A DNA stretch of 64,000 bases. Source: Sambucus nigra (taxonomy: Eukaryota > Streptophyta > Magnoliopsida > Dipsacales > Adoxaceae). A model generated the notes under the pieces. That model worked only from the letters and a program-made list of their open reading frames with translations, was not told where the DNA came from and searched no databases. The position numbers and the translations under genes were made by a program. Location of the stretch: contig OX422217.1 in assembly GCA_949130495.1 (NCBI GenBank), forward strand, positions 576,892,606-576,956,605, written 5' to 3'. Of this stretch, positions 1 through 13,989 are shown piece after piece (the stretch's first letter is position 1; every line of letters begins with the position of its first letter).

Positions 1-291
1 TGTCACGATCACTCTTTCCCTATTACTCTATGTCTTCTGTCGAGCTTATTCTTCTCCTGCAGTCTTTCTTACAGCCCTCACTGGTCTTCTTAGAATGTTC
101 GGTGCTCGAATCACACAGAATTTCGTATAATGAGTCACATCCATTATAATTCGTAGTAGGACAACGTAATTAGCATATGTAAGGGAACACAACAATCCTA
201 TAATAAGGCTCTACATCAAAGAATGATGCGTTGAAACGTAATAAGCTGCACAGATTCTAAGGACACTAAAACCTGATTCTCTGATACCACC
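1..291 (-). pseudogene. Tekay-D internal start: primer-binding site and leader/gag beginning
   Basis: This is the first part of the internal region of a minus-strand chromovirus whose body lies off the left edge. The complement of an initiator-tRNA-Met primer site sits at 277-289, two bases from the LTR at 292; its last bases are mutated (GAGAA instead of GAGCA). Near 40-95, on the minus strand, is a short basic stretch rich in Arg and Lys, which resembles the usual start of chromovirus gag, but no clean ATG or long frame is visible. Lineage is inferred from the LTR ends. Confidence 0.6.
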
Positions 292-786
292 TGTGACACC
301 CCGCTCAATTAAATATAGGGCGATCAGTCCTCTACCAATTCAAAACAGAATATTCAGTTGGTTCATTCTTAGCATCACCGTCGAAAAAAAATTTAACGTA
401 GTAATCATCTAATATCAAATTAAGCTAGGTACCAAACATTTCCAATTTAGTAAAGCCAAGTAAATAAATTTTCATTCAATCTTAAAATATAAACCATTCA
501 CCACACATAGGAATGTAATAAATACTGAACATGAATCAAGTACTGAAATAAATAAGACTGGATAAAACCTCCCAGATCAAAACTCTAAACCGTAAAATAA
601 ACTGAATACAATATCAATGATGAAGAACTAGAAGTGGGCTACATATGCCCTAAACAAGAAGTCTAGATGAAGCTGAATGGAAAAGAGAGATGCGTCTACT
701 ACAAGGACCTATAGCTCCCATAATAGCTGCAGCAACGTCGGACACTCCAATCTCTAATTCTGGTACCCCTGTGGATGAGCACCTGG

Positions 787-812
787 TATATATATATATA
801 TATATATATATA
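787..812. repeat. (TA)n microsatellite
   Basis: About 13 perfect TA units inside the Tekay-D LTR. Confidence 0.95.
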
Positions 813-1222
813 GCAAAAAAGAGAAGAGATATAAGAAACGGGCCAGAACCCGAGGTTTAAAAATGATTTAGCAAGTATTTAAAACTGATTCATAAAACAA
901 GTCTTATACACATGTTAGTTATCGAACTCTCACATGTGTTTCTCACCTCTCATCTATTGTGCACGCCAAACGTATATCTAATATCCCCCTAGTTATACCA
1001 CCCTGTCTAACTAGTCAGAAACCATATTAATACTAACTATGCTCACTAGTAGTATTCCCGTATCGCCCATACAATACACTATTCAAGTAGATGATCTCAC
1101 ATACTGAATTTCATTATTCATCATTCGAATGGTTAATCTTTTACCCACTAAGATTATTTTTATTTCTCATTTCCACATTATCTACTAGTTTCACAAAGTA
1201 GAAAGTTGCCCAAGTACACTCA

Positions 1223-1225
<3 letters not shown>

Positions 1226-1255
<30 letters not shown>
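1226..1255. repeat. (AT)n microsatellite
   Basis: About 15 AT units inside the Tekay-D LTR, followed by a second short TA run near 1261-1268. Confidence 0.95.
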
Positions 1256-1257
<2 letters not shown>

Positions 1258-1721
1258 TCATATATATATTCTCATTATCCCTTTATATATACACTAATCA
1301 TGCATCCCCGGGTTAACACCCATTAATGCACTTAACAATAATCGCCCGTGTACCCCCAGGTTATCACCCATTAGTACTCTCAGCAATAATATCACATAAT
1401 AGGCATACACACAGCCTATTATAATATATACGTATTTATCCAACCTACATATATATTCCTTATATGTATTTTAATCTCAACACTACGTATAGTATATATA
1501 TTTAGATTATTATCTCTCTCGTAATCTCCAAGGTACATATTCTCTCTATACCGAAATGATTACAGTATTAATTCTCACATACCTTCCTGAATTTATGTAT
1601 TATTTAAGTTTACTATTGGGCAGATTCTCTCACTCCAATAAATCGGTAAACTCAAAACTGGACTCTAAGAAAAATTCCCAGGTTCTCCAAGGTTCTGCAG
1701 CGGCACTGGAAATCTGCAGAA

Positions 1722-1860
1722 ATGAAACCGAATCCCCCAGAAATGGAACCGAATCCCCCAGAAATGGAACCAGTTCCGTTCTGTCGGATCTCTTCTGCAA
1801 CAGTTACGTTTTCACCAAATGAAATCGAATTCCCCAGAAATGGAACCGGTTCCGTTACGT
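1722..1860 (-). repeat. Palindromic word array in the Tekay-D LTR (GGAACCGGTTCC type)
   Basis: The unit CCCCAGAAATGGAACC repeats here with variations. It carries half-words GAACCGAATC and full inverted words: GGAACCGGTTCC at 1842-1853 (perfect 12-bp palindrome) and GGAACCAGTTCC at 1766-1777 (one central mismatch). A CTGCAGAAATG motif stands at the array's edge. The array is comparable to those in other LTRs of this window. A role as a binding-site cluster is inference. Confidence 0.7.
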
Positions 1861-3014
1861 CAAACATGTCTGCAACAGCTACGTTTTCACCATTTTTGAA
1901 CCTAAAAACCCTTAAGATTCTTCACCCAACACCTGATCATCAATACCCATCAACACATAATAGATTATAAGTCAGTCCTAACATTCTCGGATCCTTAATT
2001 CATCATTAATCATTATAAATATATAAAACTCCCAAATTAATTCACATGAACCCTAGTTTCCAAAATTTCAATTAAAGAACCTAATCAACCCAGATTCGTT
2101 CATCAATATATGATTAAATTTAGTAGTTTATCATCTACACAAATGAATGAATATCAACAACTAATTAGCCCAGTCTCTATTCATCATTTAAACTCCAATT
2201 TTTACCCAATTAATATGTAAATCAATGATTAATTTTTACCTACTCTAACATGAGTGTGATTATTGCTAAAGAAAGCAAGTAATAAACACTTGACTTAAAT
2301 CGAAGGACTGAATCCTTTGGTGATGTTGGTATAGGTGTGTTCCTCGTAGTCCGATCTATACGATGGTGGTCACGGTGGTGGAAGATGATGCCTAAAAGCT
2401 TTGGTTCCTTCGGATTTTCTCTCCCTCACTCTCTGTGACTCTCTCTTGAGTTATGTGAATGTGAGCCCTAATTTCTCCCACGTAACTAATCTAATAAAAC
2501 TCTAATTTTCGTCCATTTAATCTCCCCAAAAATTCAAATTACAAAACTACCCCTTCGGGGTGCCTGTTTGGCCTAAAATCTCCCGGAGTTCAAATAGAAT
2601 ACCTTGGTAGTGTTTTTTGACTATCTCAACCCTCCCGAATTCAACGGCACACTCAAAATTACCATACGAGTTAATAAAAATAATGTATCTTTTTATCCCA
2701 ATCAATTAGTCTCGACATGACTCACACGGGCGTCAGACTTATATTACCAAACTGTCGTATATTTCACTCTAGGCAATTTATTAAATTTCATAATTCCATA
2801 TTACATATCATACAATAATATTCAATAATTATCAACAATAAGTATTAACCCTTCTCACGTTAGTTAATAACTATTTAAATCCGAATTAATAAACAATAAT
2901 TTTTTGCATTTTTAATTTAATTAATCCAACAACAATAATTAATCACATAATTATTTCTACTAAAAATAATTAATGACATAATTATTTAAATCATTAAAAT
3001 CACGGGGTATTACA

Positions 3015-5242
<2,228 letters not shown>

Positions 5243-6070
5243 GATCTAGAGGTTATTGGGCGCTATCGATCCCCCTTAAACTCTTGCCAACTTTATCGTT
5301 AGATCAAAAGATCATTGAATCTTCAATGGTATCTTAATCCCTTTTCCAATGTTCCACCCCGTGTACTAATCGAAAAAACTATTCAGACGAACGGTCCATT
5401 TTACTATCAAAAACTGATCTGGAGGCCATCGGTCGCTCTCGGGCCCCAATTTGACCCCAATAAAATTCATCATCAGAGCGAAAGCTCAATTAATTTTCAA
5501 TGGTCCTTGAATCTCATATCCAATGGTCTACCCCCTATGCGAAACGGCATAACAATTCGGACGAATGGACCATTTTCCTTCAAAAATTGATCCGGAGGCC
5601 ATCGGACATCCCCTAGCTCTATTTTACCAAAGTCAACTCTTCAACTCAAACGATACAAAATTATTCTTCAAAGGACACTGAATACCCTTTCAACTGGTCC
5701 ACCTCATACACGAACCATCCTTACAGTATAAATGAATGACCGATTTTACTCTGAAGGGTCATCGAGCGCTTTCGAGACCCGTTTGACCAAAGTCAACTCT
5801 CCTAACCAAGCAAAGCTCTTTAAAAAATAGATGTGCCTCTCATATCCTTTCTAAGTGGTTTTTCCTATAAACAATTCGGACTTGCGATTTGGATGAACAA
5901 TCCATCATCGTCCGATGATATCTAGTCCAAAGGACTGATTGGAGCTTTCGAGGCCCGTTTGACCCAAATTCAACTCCCAGACCAGGGAGAAACCCCAAGG
6001 ATTCTCAAAGGTATCTGAATAACCTTTACAATGATATGCCCTGTTCACTATTTTGACTTATGAATCGCGT
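5243..6070 (+). repeat. Diverged tandem repeat, 173-bp period, in the Tat LTR U3
   Basis: Units begin with GATC-T/C-GGAGG-like anchors at 5243, 5416 and 5589, exactly 173 bp apart. Two further, more eroded units start near 5755 and 5930. Each holds the order: anchor, CGCTNTCGNGNCCC, a TTTGACC segment, a TCAATGGTNTNTNAATC segment, then GGACGAANGGNCCATTTT. Copies are clearly diverged (roughly 65-75% alike by eye), so the array is old. It lies upstream of the TATA box of the Tat LTR. Confidence 0.75.
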
Positions 6071-6205
6071 TGTACAATTATATTTTTAGAAAATTTGCCC
6101 GAGACTTCCAATTGGCAGATCTATTTCCCTGCCTAATGGCAGTGTGTCTAGGGTTACGTGCCGACACACAGGATAAGGATAATGCCGATTGGAATTCCCC
6201 TAATC

Positions 6206-6214
6206 CTATATAAG
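6206..6214 (+). promoter_or_regulatory. TATA box of the Tat LTR
   Basis: CTATATAAG in a locally GC-richer context just after the tandem repeat, about 1.2 kb before the primer site. Start of R would be some 30 bp downstream. Confidence 0.55.
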
Positions 6215-7385
6215 TATATCATGAGCTAACTTCTAAATCACCTCAAAAACATCAACTTTAGTGATCTCAATAACATTATTCTAAAGTCAGCAAAGTTTCC
6301 TTATTTGATACCCTCTATCCATCTTTCATTTCCATCACCTACACACCCAATTTAGAAAAATCCAATTTTCTCTCATCATACATTCATCACCCACTTGAAA
6401 GGATGCTCATCAATAATCAAGATCAATCTTCAAGTCTCCAAAGAAGGTCCAAACATTATTCTCTCTCTTTAAATTTCTTTATGTTCGCATTAGTTATATA
6501 AGTTCTTAATTTATCTTTTACTTTAAATCATACACATATTAATATCCCATCCTTTATCAGTAGTATTGAACATAATATGTTTTGTATAAGCAAAATCAAA
6601 ACAAGAAAAATAGGTTTTCACTTATAAATTCCAAATGGAATTTTTCACCACATCCCTCCAAAATTAAAAACATTTTTTTCACACACACGTGTATAATAAA
6701 AACCCCATTTGAATTAATGGGATAAAACCCACCCTTGTGTCACAAGCGAACTATAGGACTTTGATGCCTTCATATGCTACGTAGGCATCTCGGGTTAAAA
6801 CCGAGGACTCGAGTCCTATTTCCCCCATTTTCCTCTTTCTCCGATTATATATATATATATGATTAATACTCGCGTCTATCTAACACATATTATCACTTCG
6901 TCATAATGATTAATATCTCGATAAGCGCACACATCATATTTTTAATTACTATTTTGGGAACACTTCTATGGAAGACCTCACTCCGTCTTCGCCTATGATG
7001 TGAGTCAAAAAAATTTGATCTCCATTTATATATACATTCACACACACTTCACGATAAATCAAGGAGAATAATAACACATACCCATGAGAGATCGAAAAGG
7101 CGGGATGGGTGCCTAACACCTTCCCATTTTGTAACTGAACCTCTGAACTAATTCATTTTTCAAACATCGATTTGTCTTTGATTTTGTTCTATTAAGGCTA
7201 CAACATGTTCTTTTGCCTGTTTTGTGAAAAATAGGTAAGGGACTCTATCTCTTTACATCACCCCAAAATCAACGACGGTTGAAGTGCCTTGAGGAAGGGT
7301 TCGGGACCTTTATCTCCTCTTCCCTTGGTGTGCACAAACGCTGGAACCACCCCATACGGGAGGGAATATCTCAGGATGTCCACAG

Positions 7386-7403
7386 TGGTGACTCCATTAG
7401 GAA
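7386..7403 (+). other. Tat primer-binding site (tRNA-Arg type)
   Basis: TGGTGACTCCATTAGGAA resembles the complement of the 3' end of plant tRNA-Arg (TGGCGACTCCGCTGGGGA). The differences are mostly C-to-T or G-to-A changes, as expected after long methylation and deamination. Its position directly after an LTR end, with Tat-type gag downstream, supports the call. Confidence 0.7.
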
Positions 7404-8562
7404 TTTAATTAAGAGGGATAGACTCTTTTTGCATGGGTGTTATCATTTTCTTCTTGTGTTCGTATGCATCTACCTATATGTTTCCTTTTCTTCTCTATTA
7501 CTCCTTGTATATATCTACATCATATTTAAATCACCTCTCACTCACTTTTTACTTCACACACTTGTAAATATCCTCTATGTACACCTCACACCACTTAAAC
7601 TTGTATATAGGGTCATTTTCACCCACTTGATTCACATACCACTTAGAATATCAATGTTTAGGCTTCTCTAGCACACACCTCCACTTATAACACTTATCCA
7701 TGCAGACTTGCACATATCCATTTTCACTTGCACATATCACATGCCACATGTAGTCGATCCATTCTTAGGCTCACTACGACACACTAACTTGTAGATATAA
7801 TCACTCACTCACATGTATCCATGCTTAGTATAATCTTCATGCCCCATGATAGATTTATTTCGACTTAGTATTTCTCTTACTCATAATGCCAAATAAAAAA
7901 CCCTCTCCATAATATATTAATTAAGATTCATGCATTTTTTCACACTACATCACCAAGAGCATTGCAATATTGACAAAAAATTATCCCATATTGGGGGGTC
8001 ACTTTGTGATGGGCGCTGGTCCCACAAGGTGCAGTTAGCCTAAGAAATATGACTCTCACCTTCCATTAGAATAGTACCTTCGACGTATATCGAATGGTTC
8101 CCCACACATCGTACCGCACTTGATCAAACTCATGACGGGAGGTATAGAGCAGGGAACTTATTCACGTATGTCGAGTATGTCGAGTTCGTTGTCATACGCA
8201 TTGTCCCCGTGATCTATATATGAGGCAATTCACGTACACTCTCGTATATCAAATGGCTTGTCCACATGTACCAATTTCCCTTAAAAAAGTAGTATATTGT
8301 GGAAGTCATGCCCTTATACAGGCGTCAAACATAGGGCACTCATATTTAGTTTTTCGATTACTACACGAAACTCTGTCGAAATGTCGGGTTAGCATGCCGC
8401 CTAAATTTTTGCACAATTTCATCTTTTTTCAAAATGGGACCCTATCCATGATCCTGACAATAAGTCAAATCATGTTTTACATATTTTTCAAACCTAATTT
8501 TCCCAGGATCGGATCCCATCTGGTATTTCCTTTACATTTTGGTAAACCTAATACAAGTGAGA

Positions 8563-8630
<68 letters not shown>

Positions 8631-9114
8631 GCTGAGATTCTTCCATCGCTCTTTTCTTTCCTCCTCCTTTTATCAAAAATACGAAAAACATTTCTCTTCC
8701 TTTTATGAAAAATACCAAAAACATTAATTCCTTCCCTTTTTAAAAAATGTCAAAAATATTTTCCTCTTTTTAAAAAAAATTCTTCCTCTTCTCTTTTAAA
8801 AATAAACTCGAACCATTTTTCTTCTCAGGTCGGTCGCATACCCGATTCTTGGCCTGGATCCCTATTGGCTTTGGTCTTTCGTCGAAACTCCTCGAAACTC
8901 CGTTAGTTCTCCTGCTACTTCGTCCGAGTTTGAAATCCACCTTCACGGACTCTCCATGGAGAACGCAGACCAGGTACCAAGTGTGCAACCTAATTTGATT
9001 ATTATTCAAGTCTATCTTACCGCCAAGATTGACAACCTCCAGCCCGAGATTCATGAGATGTAGCAAAATTGGGTCCATATTCCCGAGGATCCTGAGGTCC
9101 TCTTCCCTAGTGCT
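7404..9114 (+). other. Tat leader between primer site and gag
   Basis: No recognisable protein. An ORF at 7279-7671 crosses the LTR end and is low-complexity. An ORF at 8220-8708 reads through the ATA repeat into a poly-Ile run. Ogre-type elements often carry a long leader or an extra ORF here; I cannot identify one. Confidence 0.5.
8563..8630. repeat. (ATA)n microsatellite
   Basis: About 22 ATA units in the Tat leader. Confidence 0.95.
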
Positions 9115-9687
9115 ATGGATCCACTCGCACCTGATCCTGTTTGGGTCTCGAACAAATATCAGCACGCTCCGCGTGCCCCTCCTGCCAGTGGACCACCAGC
9201 AGCTCAACTTCTTATGCCGAATTTTGCCCAGCCATGGGCTAACCTGGCAATACTTGCTGATTCAAAGGAAGAAGAGTTAAACAATGTCAAGGAGGACCTT
9301 CATCTATTAACCAAGAATTTTGAACAAGTCCGAATCTCTATGAACTACACATATTACACCCATATGTCTCCCTACACTAACATAAGACTGCTAGAAAATT
9401 TCAAGATGCCCAACATTGAGAAGTTTGGGGACGCGGGCCCCAATTGATCATCTTTGATGCTACCACTGAGACATGACTCTCCGAGGTGCCTCCAAATAAA
9501 TAATCCCCCAAATTTTCCCGCAAAATCTAAAAGAAAGTGCACTTCGTTAGTTTCTATTTTTAGAGGAATCTTGAATACGTAGTTGGGAAAAAGATGCTCG
9601 CGAATTCATGTCGCAGTACAAATACACCATGGAGTTGGAGGCTACACTCATGATCTAGAATTTCTCAAACACAACACTGGGGAATCT
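9115..9687 (+). pseudogene. Tat gag, N-terminal part (interrupted)
   Basis: Gag of a Tat-type element: the structural protein of the cytoplasmic particle. An open stretch from ATG 9115 to 9447 begins MDPLAPDPVW and reaches NFKMPNIEKFGD, the diagnostic entry to the Tat gag core. After a frameshift the next core segment is readable near 9590-9645 (DAREFMSQYKYTMEL). The sequence then breaks at 9687, where Tekay-A is inserted. The gag resumes in register at 42996 once the insertion and one TSD copy are discounted. Stops and frameshifts make it non-functional. Confidence 0.8.
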
Positions 9688-10124
9688 TGCAGCACCCCGT
9701 AATTTTGAGGACATGGAATTTAATTATTTTGGTGAAATAGAATTTTTGAATTTGGAGGAAAGTATTTAATTTAGAAAAGTTATCTGATTTGAAGAGTTAG
9801 ATTTTTAATTAATTTGGATTATTTTAAATTTCACATGTATTTTGAGTTCGAAATTGAAGAATTTTATAAAGTGACTCACATGACGATTTTCAGTGCATGG
9901 TTGTGTCCATATAGGTCGATATAGTCGAAAAAGAGTACCCGAGGGTAGTATTTTGGTCTTGAGGCATTTTTAGGCATAATCAAGCCTACATGGGGTGTTT
10001 GAATCATTTGGGCTTGGCCCATTAGCTTAAAAATGGGATTAGTAATTTTTAACCTAAGTTTAAGAGGGCTAGGCAGTATCTAATACAATCCTAAAACCTA
10101 AGTTTGAGAGTGGATAGAAAGGAT

Positions 10125-10206
10125 AAAGAAGAAGAAGAAGAAGAAGAAGAAGAAGAAGAAGAAGAAGAAGAAGAAGAAGAAGAAGAAGAAGAAGAAGAAG
10201 AAGAAG
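10125..10206. repeat. (GAA)n microsatellite
   Basis: About 27 GAA units, nearly perfect, in the Tekay-A 5' LTR. The matching place in the 3' LTR (about 32797-32830) has only an imperfect GAAAAA purine run, so the expansion arose after insertion. The poly-Glu ORF through it is an artefact. Confidence 0.95.
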
Positions 10207-10717
10207 GAAAGAGGAAGGAAAGTAACATTTCGGTCAAATTTTTGAGAAAATATTACCGAATTCTATCCAACGAGGCAAGTATTTTCTTAATATATTTGAT
10301 TTGTAGTTAGTAGTGTTAATATTTGAATTTATGTTAATAAATCTAGGAGTTTGAACAATCATAGTGCATGAATTCGAATTGTAAACTTTTGGATTTTAGA
10401 TGTGGAAGGTGGAATAAACCATTAATGGCGGACATAAGAATCTGTGAGAAATTTGGGTTAAAAAGTTAAGTTAAAAATTAAATCGGAGAAGTTATAAAAG
10501 TGATGATAATTGGTTTATGAAACCCCTTAATGATGGTTCTTGGGGAAAATAATGATGAGGAAGATTTTGTAATAAATGATGAGAAAGGGGCTTTAGAATT
10601 TGGGGAAAAAACGGACCTGTATGGAGCGCGTTTCACCAGACCTGGGGGGTGGATCAACCGGGGTCCCCGGGCCGGTCGACACGTTTGGCCAGAGCGCGGG
10701 GCAGTGGGGACGAAGTG

Positions 10718-10729
10718 TGTGTGTGTGTG

Positions 10730-10806
<77 letters not shown>
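10718..10806. repeat. (GT)n(CT)n(AT)n compound microsatellite
   Basis: Three adjoining dinucleotide runs. The AT run forms the junction between the Tekay-A 5' LTR and the truncated Tekay-B 3' LTR. Confidence 0.95.
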
Positions 10807-10810
<4 letters not shown>

Positions 10811-12864
10811 CATATTTAAGTTAGTGCCGCACTATCTTGAGAACTTACTCACCCCTCAACTATTGTGCACACCTAACATTGATTTTTATAACCCCTAATC
10901 AAATTACACGGTCTAACTGTAATGGTTAATTTCTCCTTTCCATACTACTCTAAGCCGAGTATTATTATTAATTATGATTATAAGTTACGATTCACACTGA
11001 CTTAATCCAATCCAATATTAAATAAATCATACAACAATCTCACCAGTTACTAGTTATATATAATGAATACATTCGCACAACATGTATTTTTATACCCGCA
11101 TATATTTTCCTACCCAATTATATAAGTATAGCTATGCCCCAATAATCCCATACTTGTTGAATAATTGGATAAATATAAATTTCCCATCCTCCCGAGTATA
11201 CCCTCACCGGATGTTTACTCAACAATTCTATCACCCCAGGTATGCTCACTTAACCCGGATATCCCAAGTCGGAATCACTCACGAGCTTGGTGAAAATATA
11301 AGCGTAGTGGAGGCGATCATATTTCCTACCTGAAAGAGAGATAAACCCTCACCCATAATTTGGATGCTATGACGTGGGGATATAGTTTCCCTGCTCCTCA
11401 AGCTAGGGAAATCACCCATATCACGCAACCTTCTAATATATCACTAGAGAGTATATATATGCTATAAATATTTTACACTAATATTTATAAGGCATACAAC
11501 TATATACATACACTCCACATCACGGTATATATATAATAGTTTACATCAGCTAATACATTCCCAATACCCGTAGCACTAGCCTAAAATACCCGAGTTATAT
11601 TCCCACTGATTTAATTATTATCACATAATTAATTAATCAAAGTACTGTCACGCAACTACGCTACTCGAACACGCTCACTCGGCCCGTAATTTAAAGCATA
11701 TGATTCTCCAAATGCCTCCCATAAGATTTCACCCCCATATGTCCAATAAATAATCTTTTAATACCATCTTCAACAAGTCTTAGGTACTAAGAACAAATTT
11801 AAATTGCACTAATTAAATCCCCTTAATAGTCCCTTAAACAATTTAAGGTTAATTAACAAAAATAAGTCTTACTGCCGAAATACCTGCTTGATCGATCGAT
11901 CGACTCCCTAGGTTGATCGATCGATCGAGAACTGTCGCCTTCCCCACTCCTCTATTTCAGCCATTAATGAATTCCAAGGTTTGATATCTCAATCTCCCCT
12001 CTTAATTCATCATCCTACCCATATATTTTCACATCACAACAAGGTACAAACATCATCTAAATATATTGGCATCATTGATTTCTGAAGAAATATCACAAGA
12101 TTTCAAGTGGGTCTCTACGGTTCCAATTTCAATTGTTATTCCAAAATTGATTCCACAATCCACATAATTGATATCAAATACTAATTTTTGGTTATAGTTC
12201 TAATTCTAACAACCCAGAATAGTACTACATCAATTTAATTATCAAATTACACATCACGATTAATGAATTGAAAACACGTTTTCTCCTCGAAAATAGATTC
12301 AGTTTACACATCACTATAATATGAATCGGTTATCACTTAATTAAAATCACAGCTGTTAACCTCTTGCCTTAATGTTCGTAGTGTCAGATTCCTTTGTTGA
12401 AGATGAAGGTTTAACGATGAACACGTGAATTCCCCTTAGTTTGGCTTCCAATTGCTTCCCAATTGCTCTCCAAAGGCTCCCTCTCTTCTCTTCTCACGTT
12501 TCTAGGTTTAAAGTTGTGTTAACTATTGTTCAACACAATTTCGTTTCAGTTTATAAATCCTAATCCCATTTTTGGGCTAGTGGGCCAATCCCAAATGACC
12601 CGAATACCCCCGTGTGGGCCCGTTCATACCTAAAAGTTCCTCGAGACCCAATTACTACCCCCGAGAACTCTTTTCTGACTATATCAACCCTTTCGGAATC
12701 AACCGTATACTCATAATCATCCTTCGAGACACTTTGCCTAAAATCATTACTTTCACTTCAATTAGATTATTCCTGATTCCCAGTTGAGATGTATTAAAAT
12801 CCTATCATTTAACTTCCTATGACGTATAATGCATATTACTATCCACTTAGTAATGATATACCAT
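10807..12864 (-). mobile_element. Tekay-B 3' LTR, truncated at both ends
   Basis: Follows 25005-27050 closely, from TTCATATTTAAGTTAGTG to AGTAATGATATACCAT. It lacks the TGTGACACCCC end, with about 600 bp missing, and lacks the final block that in the 5' LTR ends GGGGAGTTACA. The right breakpoint at 12864 runs straight into integrase sequence. Confidence 0.85.
11889..11928 (-). repeat. Palindromic words in the Tekay-B 3' LTR (TCGATCGATCGA type)
   Basis: TGATCGATCGATCGA occurs at 11889-11903 and again at 11914-11928, with CCTAGG (11907-11912) between them. The counterpart in the 5' LTR is at 26068-26102, slightly eroded. Confidence 0.8.
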
Positions 12865-13843
12865 ATGAGATACTCGAATTAACACCTGGTCCCCAACCTC
12901 TAACTGCACATGTGTCCTATTGGCATCAGGGTAACTCTTCTTCCTATCTTAAGCTATTCGTACGTATCCTCGAATCAACTCAATCTTGGTAGTAGTCTCC
13001 TGTATCATCTTGGGTCCCAATAACTTGTTGTCCCCAACTTTAACCAGCAAGCGGACGAACAACAAGGTATGCCATATAGTGCCTCAAACGGTGCCATCCC
13101 GATAGTAAATTGGTAAGAGTTGTTGCACACAAACTTTACCAAAGGAAGATACCGCTCCTATCCCCCTCCAAATTCTAGGATACTCATCCTCAACATGTCC
13201 TCCAGCATCTAATTTACTCTCTCATTCTGCCCATCTGTCTGGGGATGATAAGCGGTGCTCAAACACAAGTCCATGCCCATGGCCTCCTGAAAGATCTACC
13301 AAAATGGGATATAAAGATCTTGTCTCTATCAGACCTAATATTTATTGGTACCCCGTGTAGCTTAACAATCTCTTAAATGAATAGTTGTGCATACTTCATT
13401 GTCTCAAAATCGGTAAGAACCGACAAGAAATGAGCCACCTTGGTCAGCTGATCCACTATCACCCATATCGCATCGTGACCCCTCTGCGATATAGGTAGCC
13501 CAAATTCCATCAAAATTCTTTCCCACTTACATACGGGAATGTCAAGTGGCTGAAGCATCCCTGAAGGCCTCTGATGGTCCATTTTCACAAGAGAGCAAGT
13601 GGCACACTTCGAGATAAACACAGCTATGTCTCGCTGCATCCCTGCCCACCAATACTCCCCCCTCATGTTCTGGTAAATCTTATCCCCACCTAGATGTACC
13701 ATATACCTCGAACCGGGCGACTCAGTCATAATTGCATGCCTCAAATCCTCATCCTTGGGCACTACTAATCTCCCATTAAAATGCACTCCTCCCTCTGAGC
13801 TGATCGAGTAAGACTCTGCAACCTTGGCTAGCAACTGCCGCAC
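12865..13843 (-). pseudogene. Tekay-B integrase (3' end deleted)
   Basis: Integrase inserts the cDNA into chromatin. The longest open part is 13843-13373. It shows the zinc-binding region (VHLGGDKIYQNM, YWWAGMQRDIAVF, CATC) and the start of the catalytic core (KWERILMEFGLP, DAIWVIVDQLTK). At the first catalytic Asp the usual Asp reads Glu (MEF). Further core sequence continues with stops to about 12900 and then ends abruptly at the deletion, so the C-terminal domain and chromodomain are absent. Confidence 0.85.
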
Positions 13844-13989
13844 TCTATCCTGGAAGAACTGATCCTATGCATATTCCCTCACTACCTACATCATAATCTC
13901 AAGAGTGATATCTAAAACTATCATGCATGCCCTGGATAACTCATCATCGTGTCGAAGCTCACTCAACTTCGCCTTCCTGACCTCTGCCA

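Larger units (their letters stand above)
292..3014 (-). mobile_element. Tekay-D 5' LTR (Ty3/gypsy chromovirus), complete
   Basis: The LTR runs from TGTGACACCCCG at 292 to CACGGGGTATTACA at 3014, so on the minus strand it begins TGTAATACCCCG and ends TGTCACA. These termini are typical of plant chromovirus (Tekay/Del) LTRs. The primer site next to 292 fixes the orientation and makes this the 5' LTR of a minus-strand element. It is 2723 bp long. The block at about 353-387 (GGTTCATTCTTAGCATCAC) recurs near the same end of the other Tekay LTRs in this window. The putative TSD is ATTAT (3015-3019); its partner is outside the window. Confidence 0.85.
5243..7384 (+). mobile_element. Tat/Ogre-type Ty3/gypsy 5' LTR (left end not located)
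   Basis: The right end is set by a primer-binding site that starts two bases after CCACA (7384). Upstream are a TATA box at 6206-6214 and a block near 7107-7141 (GGTGCCTAACACCTTCCC) that I recognise as typical of the R/U5 part of plant Tat/Ogre LTRs. The 173-bp tandem repeat forms U3. The start given is the first tandem unit, not a proven LTR end. Matching gag, protease, RT and integrase pieces of the same lineage follow in order further right, separated by later insertions. Confidence 0.7.
9688..10806 (+). mobile_element. Tekay-A 5' LTR, left part
   Basis: Aligned by eye with the 3' LTR from 32377, including the start (GCACCCCGTAATTTTGAGGAC), the Gln/Lys-like purine stretch, and GGAGCGCGTTTCACCAGACC before the microsatellite. 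It ends in AT repeats where Tekay-B begins. Compared with the 3' LTR, about 130 bp (equivalent to 33400-33535) are missing at this junction. Confidence 0.85.

Noticed and set aside
5315..5590. 91-codon plus-strand ORF in the 173-bp repeat
   Set aside because: Spans two repeat units only by chance absence of stops; no motif.
5243..6070. Centromeric satellite
   Set aside because: Only about five diverged units inside an LTR; the period alone is not enough for that call.
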